Positions 41,235 through 50,371 of a stretch of 64,000 nucleotides of DNA are shown one piece after another. Numbering within the stretch: position 1 is the first letter of the stretch; each line of letters opens with the position of its first letter. The stretch is taken from the NCBI RefSeq assembly GCF_001281025.1, contig NZ_CP012646.1:1579001-1643000 (forward strand). Reading direction: 5' to 3'. The notes under the pieces were generated by a model that was given only the letters and a program-made list of their open reading frames with translations, searched no databases and was not told the origin of the DNA. Source of the DNA: Streptococcus mitis (GTDB lineage: Bacteria > Bacillota > Bacilli > Lactobacillales > Streptococcaceae). The position numbers were made by a program, and so were the translations under genes.

Positions 41235-42302
41235 TTATTTTACCAAGTAGTCTTTCATCTCTTCCAGAGAAACTGGGTAGATGGTTGCAGAACCAAGCTC
41301 TGGCACCAAGACCAATTTCAAGGTATTGCCACGCGCCTTCTTATCATGAGTCAAAGCCTGATAAAGCTTGTCAACATCCCAGTTTTCATAGTCAACAGGC
41401 AAGCCAAATTTCTGACACATTTCTGTGATGGACTGGGTAATGCCAGCTGGCATGAGACCCTTTTTCTCAGCAACCTTGGAAATCTGCACCATGCCCATGG
41501 CCACAGCTTCTCCATGCATGACTTTTCCATAACCGGCCGTTGCTTCAATGGCATGACCAATAGTGTGGCCAAAGTTAAGGTAAAGGCGTACACCATTGTC
41601 CAACTCATCCTCAACTACCATCTTGCGCTTAACCTGACAAGAATGTTCAATCAAAGTCTCCGCATGTTCCAGAATGCTCTCTACAGAACCATCCAGCTCC
41701 GTCAATAGAGTCCATAGTTCTGGATCCTCAATCAAGCCATACTTGATAACTTCACCCATTCCTTCAATCAACTCTCTTTTTCCGAGGGTTTCAAGAACAA
41801 GTGGGTCAATCAGAACCCCATCTGGTTGGGCAAAGGTACCCACCATATTTTTAGCAAATGGAGTATTAACACCCGTCTTTCCACCGATAGAAGAATCCAC
41901 CTGGGCTGTCAAGCTAGTCGGTATCTGAACAAAATGAATGCCCCGCATATAGGTAGAGGCTACAAAACCAGCCAGGTCCCCAACGACACCACCACCAAGA
42001 GCCACGATTCCATCGCTACGAGTCAGACCTTGCTTGACTAAAAATTCATAGACTTTCTGGACAGTGGTTAAATTCTTTCTTTCTTCCCCTTCTAAAAAGT
42101 CAAAAACTGCTACCTGAAAACCAGCATCTTCTAGGCTGAGCTTGACCTTCTCCGCATAGAGAGAGGCTACATGGTTGTCTGTTATGATAACCACTTTTTG
42201 TGGTTGCCAGAGTTCTCGCAACCATTGACCAGCCTGAGCCAGACAACCTTTTTCAATCTGAATATCATAAGGATGATGAGGAATATCGATTCTGATTTTC
42301 AT
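41235..42302 (-). CDS. aroB: 3-dehydroquinate synthase
   Basis: A 355-residue NAD- and zinc/cobalt-dependent enzyme. The NAD loop is [15 protein letters not shown], the phosphate region [13 protein letters not shown], and metal ligands are in [19 protein letters not shown] and MHGEAVAMG. It closes DAHP to dehydroquinate, the second step of the shikimate pathway. The gene for the first step (DAHP synthase) is not in the window. Confidence 0.97.
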   Translation of the reverse strand: MKIRIDIPHHPYDIQIEKGCLAQAGQWLRELWQPQKVVIITDNHVASLYAEKVKLSLEDAGFQVAVFDFLEGEERKNLTTVQKVYEFLVKQGLTRSDGIVALGGGVVGDLAGFVASTYMRGIHFVQIPTSLTAQVDSSIGGKTGVNTPFAKNMVGTFAQPDGVLIDPLVLETLGKRELIEGMGEVIKYGLIEDPELWTLLTELDGSVESILEHAETLIEHSCQVKRKMVVEDELDNGVRLYLNFGHTIGHAIEATAGYGKVMHGEAVAMGMVQISKVAEKKGLMPAGITQSITEMCQKFGLPVDYENWDVDKLYQALTHDKKARGNTLKLVLVPELGSATIYPVSLEEMKDYLVK

Positions 42303-42320
42303 AGGAGAATCTCCTTTTCT

Positions 42321-43175
42321 TTATTGGTATTTTTCTGTTAGGGACTGCCAAATCTCTTCTGTCGGCATTTCCTTTCCTGTCCACAGTTGAAAAGCTTCTG
42401 CAGCTTGATATAGCAACATTCCCAGGCCATTGATCGCTGGATTGCCCTGACTTCTGGCCCACTTCAAAAATGGCGTTTCATAGGGTTGGTAAATGATATC
42501 TGCTACTAAAAGAGTTTCTGATAGGACAATGCTTTCAGGAACTGGAGATGATTGACCGTCCATCCCTACACTTGTAGCATTGACAAGTAAATCCGACTCG
42601 GCAATCCTTGCTTGCAGTTCAGGAACATCTTCTAAAGCATACAGGTCCACTTTAAAACCTGTCTGCTCCTGTAACTTGTCTAGATAAGGTCTTGTTTTTT
42701 CCATCGAAACTGAACGAACAAAGACCGAAATCTGACTGACGCCGTCCAAAATAGCTTGCGCCAAAATGGATTTAGCCGCACCACCTGCACCCAGCAGGGT
42801 CATCTTCTTACCTGTAATTGTAAAAGAAGGCAAGCTCTTAAAAAATCCCTTGCCATCTGTATTATATCCAATTAAATTGCCATTCTCATTGACAACCGTA
42901 TTAACCGCACCAATCAAGCGCGCTTCGTCGCTCATCTCATCCAAATAAGGAATCACCTGCTCCTTATAGGGCATGGACAGATTGATGCCAAACATCTGGT
43001 AGCGACGAATATTAGCCACTGTGACTTCCAAGTCAGCCGCTTCAATCTCCCAAGCCACGTAAGCACCATTGGTAGCTGTCACCTCAAAGGCACTATTGTG
43101 AATAAAGGGGGAAATAGAATGCTTAATAGGATTAGCAACAACGGCAGCTAAACGTGTATAGCCATCAAGCTTCAT
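42321..43175 (-). CDS. aroE: Shikimate dehydrogenase
   Basis: A 284-residue NADP enzyme with the substrate motif [13 protein letters not shown], the catalytic Lys in LSMPYKEQV, a Rossmann GAGGAAKSI near residue 130, and NATSVGM. It reduces 3-dehydroshikimate. Its start lies within the end of aroD, an 11-base overlap. Confidence 0.96.
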   Translation of the reverse strand: MKLDGYTRLAAVVANPIKHSISPFIHNSAFEVTATNGAYVAWEIEAADLEVTVANIRRYQMFGINLSMPYKEQVIPYLDEMSDEARLIGAVNTVVNENGNLIGYNTDGKGFFKSLPSFTITGKKMTLLGAGGAAKSILAQAILDGVSQISVFVRSVSMEKTRPYLDKLQEQTGFKVDLYALEDVPELQARIAESDLLVNATSVGMDGQSSPVPESIVLSETLLVADIIYQPYETPFLKWARSQGNPAINGLGMLLYQAAEAFQLWTGKEMPTEEIWQSLTEKYQ

Positions 43176-43842
43176 CCAAAATCTCCCGAATTTTTTTCAT
43201 GTTAGCTAAGGAAATCTGCCCAGGAGCACTAGCCTCATCTAGACTAGCAAAAGACCAGCTAGAACCCGTCACATCCGCAGTGATACGAGATACCTTGCCC
43301 ACCTTGCCCATAGAAATGGTCACATATTCCTGTTCAGGATTGAGGGTTTTAAAGCCTCGTGTATAGTTCATCAAGTCTAGCACATCCTGCTCCGTGTGAG
43401 CCATCACCGCAACCTTAACAAGTTTTGGATTTAGGCTCGTCAACTCTGACAAGATTTCCATCATGTTCTCAGGTGTTTCTTGGAAATTGTGGTAACTCAA
43501 AATAAGATTTGGGAAGTCCAGCATTTCTTCAAAAACATCCTTGTAGCTGTAGTACTCAAAATCAATATAGTCTGGTTGATAGAGTTGCGCCACTTCCTTG
43601 ATTAGATGGATATATTCTTCTGGAGAAAGGTCGATTTCTCCCCCTTCAGAGCGAGTTCGCAGAGTGAAAACCAACTCACGGCCTGCGAATTTTTCAAAAA
43701 TAGCTGGAGCCACCTGCAAAATCGCTTCTTTAGGCAGATAGTCGGCACGCCATTCAATGATGTCGGCATCCAGATACCTCGTGGCATCCAGAGCCTGAGC
43801 CTCCTCTAAACTTCTTGGCATTACTGAAACGATTAATTTCAT
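43165..43842 (-). CDS. aroD: 3-dehydroquinate dehydratase, type I
   Basis: A 225-residue TIM-barrel enzyme. The Schiff-base lysine is in [12 protein letters not shown], the catalytic His in LILSYHNFQ, and EWRADYL at the start and the C-terminal DEASAPGQI complete the site. It overlaps the methyltransferase gene by four bases and aroE by 11. Confidence 0.96.
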   Translation of the reverse strand: MKLIVSVMPRSLEEAQALDATRYLDADIIEWRADYLPKEAILQVAPAIFEKFAGRELVFTLRTRSEGGEIDLSPEEYIHLIKEVAQLYQPDYIDFEYYSYKDVFEEMLDFPNLILSYHNFQETPENMMEILSELTSLNPKLVKVAVMAHTEQDVLDLMNYTRGFKTLNPEQEYVTISMGKVGKVSRITADVTGSSWSFASLDEASAPGQISLANMKKIREILDEA

Positions 43843-45002
43843 TTACTAACCTTCATACTAATCACCTTGAGGTAATTACTACTTTCATCTTTTTTATTAT
43901 AGGCAAAATCTGCTGGAAGACCGTATTTATTTAAAATCTGGTAACTTCTTCCTGCAAAGCCTTTATCAATTTGTTCTGTAAATTTCTGGCGGGATACATT
44001 GGCAGCATTGGTACTGGCAATGATAATCCCTCCCTGATTTAAAATCTCAAGACTCTGGGAAATCAACTTGTGATAATCCTTGGCCACAGAGAACGTTTGT
44101 TTTTTGTTCCGAGCAAAGCTAGGCGGATCTAGGACAATCACATCATAGGTCAAGCCTTTTCGTTTGGCATACTTGAAATACTCAAAGACATCCATGACTA
44201 TAAAACGATGGTCGTCTGTACTGATTCCGTTTGCCTGAAAATGTGCTTGAGACAATTCTCGTGAACGTTTGGCTAAATCAACCGAAGTTGTCTGACTTGC
44301 TCCTCCCATGGCCGCAGCTACTGAAAAGGCTGCTGTGTAGGAAAACATATTGAGCAAGGATTTGCCCATAGCCAAACCGTCAACCAGACTACCACGAACC
44401 TCATGCTGGTCTAGGAAAATCCCTGTCATCAAGCCATCATTCATAAAGACTTGATACAAGACACCATTTTCCAAAACAGTGAAAAAGTCAGGTGCTTCTT
44501 GACCATAAACATGGGCTGATTCATAGTCCAAACCCTTAAAGCGGATCTTCTCATAGGTCCCTAAAACCTCAGGAAAAACCTGTCTAAAGGCTTCTGAGAT
44601 AACCTTGCGAATCTGATAAACATAAGAGTTATACCAAGAAAAGACAGCATAGTCGCCATAAAGGTCCACTGTCAGACCGCCAAAGCCATCTCCCTCTTGG
44701 TTGAAGAGACGAAAGGCAGTTGTCAATTCATCTTGATAGTAGACACTTCTCTTTTCTTTTGCTTGTCTAAACAGTGCTTCAAAGAAAGCTTGATTGAAGG
44801 CCACCTTGTCCTTGCTGACAAACCAACCCAAGCCCTTGTTTTGCTGAGAAAGGTAGGCAGTCCCAAGAAAGTTTCCTTCTTGACGATAGACTTCTACTTC
44901 CTGATCCTTGAGATTGATATTCTCAAGATCGCTGGCTTCTAGTAAAACTAGCCCTTTAGCGAGCTTCTTTTCAACCCGTTTGCTGACTCTTATTCTATTC
45001 AT
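43839..45002 (-). CDS. RlmI-like SAM-dependent rRNA methyltransferase
   Basis: An N-terminal PUA domain ([20 protein letters not shown]) is followed by a Rossmann methyltransferase with [15 protein letters not shown] and the catalytic [10 protein letters not shown], the pattern of RlmI-type 23S rRNA m5C methyltransferases. The length is 387 residues. A longer frame adds 12 codons but would start inside the -35 box. The ATG at 45002 is only seven bases after the -10 hexamer, so the message may have no leader. As first gene it probably sets the transcription of the whole aromatic operon. Confidence 0.87.
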   Translation of the reverse strand: MNRIRVSKRVEKKLAKGLVLLEASDLENINLKDQEVEVYRQEGNFLGTAYLSQQNKGLGWFVSKDKVAFNQAFFEALFRQAKEKRSVYYQDELTTAFRLFNQEGDGFGGLTVDLYGDYAVFSWYNSYVYQIRKVISEAFRQVFPEVLGTYEKIRFKGLDYESAHVYGQEAPDFFTVLENGVLYQVFMNDGLMTGIFLDQHEVRGSLVDGLAMGKSLLNMFSYTAAFSVAAAMGGASQTTSVDLAKRSRELSQAHFQANGISTDDHRFIVMDVFEYFKYAKRKGLTYDVIVLDPPSFARNKKQTFSVAKDYHKLISQSLEILNQGGIIIASTNAANVSRQKFTEQIDKGFAGRSYQILNKYGLPADFAYNKKDESSNYLKVISMKVSK

Positions 45003-45009
45003 AGTCCCT

Positions 45010-45038
45010 ATTATAGCAAATTTTGTGACAATTCTCAA
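45010..45038 (-). promoter_or_regulatory. Promoter of the methyltransferase-aro operon
   Basis: On the minus strand TTGAGA (45033-45038), 17 bases, TATAAT (45010-45015) preceded by TGC. Only seven bases separate the -10 from the ATG. Confidence 0.85.
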
Positions 45039-45059
45039 AAAAGAAACTACCCTTGCTTT

Positions 45060-45088
45060 TTTACTCTAGTTTTAAAAAATGGTATACT
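45060..45088 (+). promoter_or_regulatory. Promoter of the LtaS-like gene
   Basis: TTTACT (45060-45065), 17 bases, TATACT (45083-45088), preceded by TGG. It is divergent from the aro operon promoter; their -35 boxes are about 20 bases apart. Confidence 0.75.
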
Positions 45089-45118
45089 AATACTAATAAA
45101 AACTTAGGAAGTAATTGT

Positions 45119-47269
45119 GTGAGAATCAATTTTAACAAAATCCAAAAAGCCATGGGTACCAGACTGGGTTTTGTCCTAACCCTTTTAATCCTCTATTGGC
45201 TCAAGACCTTACTAGCCTATACCGTTGACTTTAATTTAGATATTCAAGTAGGCAAATTGCAGGGAAATTACCTTGCCTTTATCGCCTTTTTCAACCCCCT
45301 TCCTTTGGGACTCCTCCTGCTGGCTCTAGCTCTCTATGCTCGCTCAACCAAGACCTTTTACAGTCTTAGTATAGCTATTTACAGCCTTTTATTCATTTGG
45401 CTTTATTCCAATGTCTTTTACTATCGAGAATTTAGTGACTTTATCACGGCCAATACCATGAAAGTGGTCAGTAAGGTATCTGTTGGTACTGCAGAACTAG
45501 AGTTACTGCGTTTTTGGGATTTCATCTATTTTATGGATTTCCCACTGCTGGCTTATCTTCTCTATAAAAAGATCATCCAGCTGGATAGGAGACCTTTCAA
45601 ATTCCGCTCCAGTGTTGCTATCACTGCTCTCTCGGCTCTGCTCTTTTCAGCTAACCTTTTCTTGGCTGAAATCGAACGTCCTGATCTCCTATCGCGAGGA
45701 TTTTCTAATTATTATGTTGTCCGCGCCCTTAGTTTGCCAGCCTTTTTGGGCTATAGTGCCAACCAATCCTACAGCGCCAACAAAGAACGTGCTAAGGCTT
45801 CTGAGACCGACCTTCAACCTATTACAGATTATATTCAAGAGCATTCTGCTAAGCCCAATCCAGACTATTTTGGCCTTGCCAAAGGGAAAAATGTGATTTA
45901 TCTCCACTTGGAAAGTTTCCAGCAGTTCCTACTGGACTATAAACTCAACATAGATGGAACTGATCATGAAGTCACTCCCTTCCTTAATTCCCTCTACCAT
46001 TCGCAATCAACCCTAGCCTTTTCGAATATCTTTAACCAAGTCAAGGCTGGTAAAACCTCAGATGCAGAAACCATGCTAGAAACCGGCTTGTTTGGACTTG
46101 ACCAAGGTTCTTTCATGGTCAACTATGGAGGTACCAATACCCAGCAGGCTGCGCCTTTTATCCTATCAAAAAATGGCTACCAATCAAGTGCAGTCTTTCA
46201 CGGTAATATCGGGACCTTCTGGAATCGAAATACAACCTACAAACAATGGGGCTACCAATACTTCTTTGATGCTTCCTATTTTACCAAGCAAGACAGTAGC
46301 AATTCTTTCCAATATGGTTTAAATGATAAAATCATGATGAAAGATTCTATCCAATATCTGGAGCACCTGCAGCAGCCTTTTTATGCCAAGTATATTACAG
46401 TGTCCAATCACTATCCCTATGCTAGCAATCTAACAGGCGATGAGCTTGGTTTCCCACTGGCTAAGACCAAAGATGAAACAATCAACGGCTACTTCCAAAC
46501 AGCTAACTATCTGGATAGTGCTATCAAGGCCTTCTTTGACTATCTCAAAGAAAGTGACCTCTATGAAAAATCCATCATCGTCATCTACGGAGACCATTAT
46601 GGAATTTCTAACTCCCGCAATCCTGACCTGGCTCCCTTGATTGGCAAGACTTCTGAGAACTGGTCGAATTACGACAATGCCATGTTGCAACGAGTTCCTT
46701 TTATGGTGGTCATGCCTGGCTATGAAAAAGGACAAATCATCAATACCTACGGTGGACAAATCGATATCTTACCGACTCTCGAACACCTCCTTGGTATTGA
46801 GTCCAATTCCTTCCTTCAAGTTGGACAAGATCTTCTGTCTCCAGATCATCAAGAAATCGTTGCCTTTCGGACTGCTAATTCCTTCGTCACACCCAAATAT
46901 ACCAGCTACGACGGACGAACCTACTATACTGAGAGTGGTCTTGAAATCAGTAATCTTGATGAACAAGCTCAGACTGAACTAGAAATCGTTCGGCAGGCAG
47001 CCAGCCAACAGCTGAAAATCAGCGACCAAATTCAAACTGGTGATTTGATACGTTTCTACCAAGCAGAGCATCTTGGAAAAGTTGATACAGAAAGTATTTC
47101 TTACCTCAATTCTTTACCAATTCTGCAAAAGATTGAGCAGGAAAAAGGTAGTCAATCAACCAGTCTCTTTAGCCAACGACAAGGTAAAACCAGTGCTGAC
47201 CTTTTCAAGGCACCAAGTTACCAAGAACTCCATCCAGAGTCTGCAGAAACTGAATCAAAATCACAATAA
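45119..47269 (+). CDS. LtaS-like sulfatase-fold membrane transferase
   Basis: A 716-residue protein from a GTG start with AGGAAG seven bases before it; an ATG at 45053 would lie upstream of the promoter -10. About five membrane segments cover residues 15-200, then an external alkaline-phosphatase-like domain. LtaS-type features are VIYLHLESFQ (metal Glu), KTSDAETM with the nucleophile Thr, and IVIYGDHYGISN. LtaS relatives transfer glycerol phosphate from phosphatidylglycerol; mitis-group streptococci lack classical poly-glycerol-phosphate LTA, so the acceptor is open. The C-terminal tail is Gln/Ser-rich. Confidence 0.87.
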   Translation: MRINFNKIQKAMGTRLGFVLTLLILYWLKTLLAYTVDFNLDIQVGKLQGNYLAFIAFFNPLPLGLLLLALALYARSTKTFYSLSIAIYSLLFIWLYSNVFYYREFSDFITANTMKVVSKVSVGTAELELLRFWDFIYFMDFPLLAYLLYKKIIQLDRRPFKFRSSVAITALSALLFSANLFLAEIERPDLLSRGFSNYYVVRALSLPAFLGYSANQSYSANKERAKASETDLQPITDYIQEHSAKPNPDYFGLAKGKNVIYLHLESFQQFLLDYKLNIDGTDHEVTPFLNSLYHSQSTLAFSNIFNQVKAGKTSDAETMLETGLFGLDQGSFMVNYGGTNTQQAAPFILSKNGYQSSAVFHGNIGTFWNRNTTYKQWGYQYFFDASYFTKQDSSNSFQYGLNDKIMMKDSIQYLEHLQQPFYAKYITVSNHYPYASNLTGDELGFPLAKTKDETINGYFQTANYLDSAIKAFFDYLKESDLYEKSIIVIYGDHYGISNSRNPDLAPLIGKTSENWSNYDNAMLQRVPFMVVMPGYEKGQIINTYGGQIDILPTLEHLLGIESNSFLQVGQDLLSPDHQEIVAFRTANSFVTPKYTSYDGRTYYTESGLEISNLDEQAQTELEIVRQAASQQLKISDQIQTGDLIRFYQAEHLGKVDTESISYLNSLPILQKIEQEKGSQSTSLFSQRQGKTSADLFKAPSYQELHPESAETESKSQ

Positions 47270-47271
47270 AA

Positions 47272-47306
47272 GATGCTCTTCCATCGTGGAGGAGCATTTC
47301 TTTTTA
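47272..47306 (+). terminator. Terminator of the LtaS-like gene
   Basis: ATGCTCTTCC pairs with GGAGGAGCAT (one bulge) across five bases and runs into TTCTTTTT. Confidence 0.9.
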
Positions 47307-47314
47307 TAAAATAA

Positions 47315-47479
47315 AATTCAACGAAAATCAAAGAGGAAACTGGCCTCAGGTTAACTGCGAGATTGTAAGTAGAGAGGTTGTATCAGCAATATATGTCTGT
47401 CAAATTTAGTGACGAAGATAGTAGAAGAAATATGAGGATATAAATCAGCTTCGGCAGGTATCTGGAAAATTTGATTTTA
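47315..47479. repeat. Degenerate BOX-like sequence
   Basis: The left end (TCAACGAAAATCAAAGAGGAAACTGG cut short here at its core AAATCAAAGAG) resembles boxC, and AATCAGCTTCGGCAGGTATC resembles a boxA core. The rest does not align by eye with the four good copies. It may be a decayed element. Confidence 0.35.
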
Positions 47480-47494
47480 TAGAAAAGCCTTCTG

Positions 47495-47713
47495 TTACAA
47501 ACTCAATATACTATCAATAAATAATATTATAGAAGCAACAATAATTATAATTTCACCTATCTGCATAATTCTATTTCGAAATCTAAATATATGTTCTATC
47601 AAAAATACTTGGATCACACACATTATAGGAATTAACGTTTTTGAAATTGAAAAATATCCAAATAAATAAACTATAAACAACAATAATAGAACTATATTAT
47701 ATTTCTTATTCAA
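47495..47713 (-). CDS. Small hypothetical membrane protein
   Basis: A 72-residue protein with two or three membrane segments and almost nothing else: NKKYNIVLLLLFIVYLFGY at the start, then PIMCVIQVFLIEHIF, and IIIIVASIILFI near the end. An ATG at 47755 would add 14 residues, but GGGAGG lies six bases before a TTG at 47713 and fits much better. Codon use is AT-rich compared with its neighbours. I do not recognise a family. It stands alone between a terminator and the ABC permease. Confidence 0.55.
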   Translation of the reverse strand: MNKKYNIVLLLLFIVYLFGYFSISKTLIPIMCVIQVFLIEHIFRFRNRIMQIGEIIIIVASIILFIDSILSL

Positions 47714-47826
47714 AACATTCCTCCCTATATATTTTTGATTACCAATCTTAATCATTTACAACTACATTCTAACAAACTATAAAAGCGTTTGTCGAATTGA
47801 ATTTATCAAGCAAGCGACCAACTATC

Positions 47827-49464
47827 TCATCTTTTTTCTATTTCCGTCAATATGCGTGACAGGTAGTAATGATATCCAAAAATAGCAAGACCAAGCAGAA
47901 GGATAAGAGCTCCTACTCCCAAGCTAATGGCAAGGATAGTGGAGAGAGACTGAACCAAGAATAAGCTCCCTATTACAAGGGCCATTAAGATTGCACTATA
48001 AACCAAAATTAAAACAATTGCTACTATACGATTTGAACGGTTCACCAAGTCCGTAATGCTACTCCAATTAGTTGACAGATTTTTCACGTCCTTAAAGTAA
48101 TTGTGGCAAGAAAGGATGACACTGGCAAGGATCCATGCCACAAGAAGATAAATCATCGAAAAGATGGGCAAGCCTAGATATAGAGAAAGGCCAAGTAAAG
48201 TCAGGACTGGTAAAAAGGACTGGACAGCAAATATAATCCAAAATTTCACTTTCACATAACGAGCAAAGTCAAAGGGTAAACTCTTCAGAAAATCAACATT
48301 TTCCCTCTCCAAGGACAAGGCAATTGAATGCAGGCTGGTGATATTGTTATTGACAACTGCTATAAAGAGAGCTATAAAAAACAAGGGTAACCAATATGGA
48401 GGATGAATGTCTGGAACTATCTGAGAATCTCGGATGTTGGAAATCAGACCAATCATCATGAGATAAGGAAGGAAAGCACTTGTAAAAAGCACTGTAATCA
48501 CACCAGTTCCCTGTCCCAAGAGGGTGAGGTGGTAGCGTAAAACCATACGGAAAAAGCCCTTTTTATTAGTAGTTGAAATTCTCTCCTTATTGCGACGTTC
48601 TTTTTTGACCTTCTCCTCACTATTAAGCAGAATCACGTCATAAAAACGAGGAAAAACCTTCTTTTTACTCAAGTAAAGCAAGAAGAGAGTTAGTCCTATC
48701 CAAGCGAGCAGACCCAGGATGGCTTCTGTCGAAAAAGGCTCCACTGCTATTTTGTAAAAGAGATGAAGAGGATAAAGGAGAAATGGAATGTCTCTAACTT
48801 TGTCAACAATACGTCCAGAAGTCGACTGTAGAAAGAAGACAAATATTAAAGGTATGAGAACTCCTATCCCAATCATCACATTCGAAAAAATAGACTGATA
48901 CTTTCTGAAGACCGTAGTCTGAGCCAAGAAATGTACTGCCACTACCATCACTAAAGTAACAGAGACAAATAATAAGGTCAAGGACAGTAGCATCAAAGGC
49001 AAACCCAACCAAAGAGAAGGTGCTAGCCTAATGTAGAGGACTAGAAAATAAGCTAGGATTGGTACAATTCCAGCTAGAGCTGGCAAGAGGACAGACAGAC
49101 CTTTGGCCATTATAATCTCTGATTCTTTAAAGGCATAGGGCCTATAGGAGGCCAGGTCCTTACTCTCATAAAAGACATTGTAAAATGCAGTGAAAGAAGT
49201 TGAAAAGGCAAGCACCAGTAAAATAGCAACCATCGTACTAAAAAAACTTGGCATTTCCTCAAAAGGAAAACGAAAGGCTATATTTATAAACATTAAGAGC
49301 GTCAAGAGACTAGAAAAAATGTAAGAACTTAGGACTCTAGCGGAAGCATTTACTTTTTTCCCAGGATTCTTAGCCTGCTTCTTTCGTAGGTTAGCCAGAT
49401 TAGCTTCTTGAGATGAATAGAGGATATTGATATCCACTAATTTTTTAATGACCTTGAGACGCAT
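47827..49464 (-). CDS. ABC-2 type transporter permease
   Basis: A 545-residue membrane protein with about 12 predicted segments in two halves joined by a charged region near 280-300 (SEEKVKKERRNKERIS). No enzyme motif is present. GGAGG is six bases before the ATG at 49464, inside the end of the ATPase gene (20-base overlap); a longer frame starts nine codons earlier without such a site. It forms a transporter with the ATPase; substrate unknown. Confidence 0.85.
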   Translation of the reverse strand: MRLKVIKKLVDINILYSSQEANLANLRKKQAKNPGKKVNASARVLSSYIFSSLLTLLMFINIAFRFPFEEMPSFFSTMVAILLVLAFSTSFTAFYNVFYESKDLASYRPYAFKESEIIMAKGLSVLLPALAGIVPILAYFLVLYIRLAPSLWLGLPLMLLSLTLLFVSVTLVMVVAVHFLAQTTVFRKYQSIFSNVMIGIGVLIPLIFVFFLQSTSGRIVDKVRDIPFLLYPLHLFYKIAVEPFSTEAILGLLAWIGLTLFLLYLSKKKVFPRFYDVILLNSEEKVKKERRNKERISTTNKKGFFRMVLRYHLTLLGQGTGVITVLFTSAFLPYLMMIGLISNIRDSQIVPDIHPPYWLPLFFIALFIAVVNNNITSLHSIALSLERENVDFLKSLPFDFARYVKVKFWIIFAVQSFLPVLTLLGLSLYLGLPIFSMIYLLVAWILASVILSCHNYFKDVKNLSTNWSSITDLVNRSNRIVAIVLILVYSAILMALVIGSLFLVQSLSTILAISLGVGALILLLGLAIFGYHYYLSRILTEIEKR

Positions 49465-50194
49465 CTGAAACCTCCTCTTTTCTACCAGCAAGGCTAAGGT
49501 AGATACTTTCCAAAGACTGGTCTGGATGGTCTTTTCTCAAGTCCTCTACGCTACCACAATAAATCAAATGCCCTTTTTTCAAAATGGCAATCCGATCACA
49601 GACTTGCTCAGCTACCTCTAGGACATGAGTTGAAAACAAGACTGTCTTCCCTTTTTGTGCATGTTCCTTCATCATTTTCTTCAAATCAAAGGCAGCCTGG
49701 GGATCCAAACCAGTCAAGGGTTCGTCCAAGACCCAAATATCAGGATCGGACAAGAGTGCTCCGATGACAAAGACTTTCTGACGCATTCCGTGAGAAAAAG
49801 TTTCAATGACCTGATAGCGGTTTTCAGCAAAATCAAAAATTTTCAATAGCCTAGCTAGACTAGCTTCCAAGTCAGAGCTAGTCAGATCATAGGATGAAGC
49901 AATCAATTCCCAAAATTCATTGGCCGTTAAGCGTAAAAATAAGTCAGGCGAGTCTGCTACGTAGCCAATCTTCCGTTTGATCGCCAAGCGATTTTCCGAT
50001 AAATCCTGACCGTCCACCAAAATACGACCACTGCTGGGCGAAATGATACTGACTAGGGATTTTATAGTGGTCGATTTTCCAGCCCCATTATGGCCAATCA
50101 AGCCCATAATCTCCCCATTTTCAATCTGCAAATTGAGATTGCTCAAAGCCTCTTTATCACCATACAACTTACTAACATTTTGAAATTCAATCAT
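49445..50194 (-). CDS. ABC transporter ATP-binding protein
   Basis: A 249-residue ABC ATPase with Walker A GHNGAGKSTT (residues 34-43), a signature region FSHGMRQK that departs from LSGGQ as in ABC-2 type exporters, and Walker B IWVLDEPLTGLD. The D-loop and the switch His (FSTHVLE) are present. It is first gene of the pair and has a promoter overlapped by a CcpA-type site. Confidence 0.92.
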   Translation of the reverse strand: MIEFQNVSKLYGDKEALSNLNLQIENGEIMGLIGHNGAGKSTTIKSLVSIISPSSGRILVDGQDLSENRLAIKRKIGYVADSPDLFLRLTANEFWELIASSYDLTSSDLEASLARLLKIFDFAENRYQVIETFSHGMRQKVFVIGALLSDPDIWVLDEPLTGLDPQAAFDLKKMMKEHAQKGKTVLFSTHVLEVAEQVCDRIAILKKGHLIYCGSVEDLRKDHPDQSLESIYLSLAGRKEEVSDASQGH

Positions 50195-50231
50195 GAGAAA
50201 TCTCCTCTCTTTATCTATGTAATTTACTATA

Positions 50232-50259
50232 ATTATAGCGCTTTCATTTTAAAAATCAA
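50232..50259 (-). promoter_or_regulatory. ABC operon promoter with overlapping cre-like site
   Basis: On the minus strand TTGATT (50254-50259), 16 bases, TATAAT (50232-50237). The sequence ATGAAAGCGCTATAA (50233-50247) matches the cre consensus WTGNAANCGNWNNCW at all but one fixed position and overlaps the -10, so CcpA binding would block transcription. Confidence 0.65.
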
Positions 50260-50299
50260 CATTTTATATAAAATAGTCAAAAACTTATTATTCAGTTTT

Positions 50300-50338
50300 A
50301 CGCAAACGTTTGAGCTAACCGATACTTTATGATAGAAT
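50300..50338 (+). promoter_or_regulatory. amy promoter with cre-like palindrome
   Basis: TTGAGC (50310-50315), 17 bases, TAGAAT (50333-50338) preceded by TGA. The palindrome CAAACGTTTG (50303-50312) overlaps the -35; it is a weaker match to the cre consensus than the site at 50233. Confidence 0.6.
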
Positions 50339-50371
50339 AAAGAACAAGATTGACAAGTAAGAGGAAACATC

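Noticed and set aside
40146-42041. Plus-strand frames of 70-120 codons opposite aroC and aroB
   Set aside because: Shadow frames; the minus-strand genes carry complete catalytic motifs and tight operon spacing.
45053-45118. The ATG at 45053 as start of the LtaS-like gene
   Set aside because: It lies upstream of the promoter -10; the GTG at 45119 has a good ribosome binding site.
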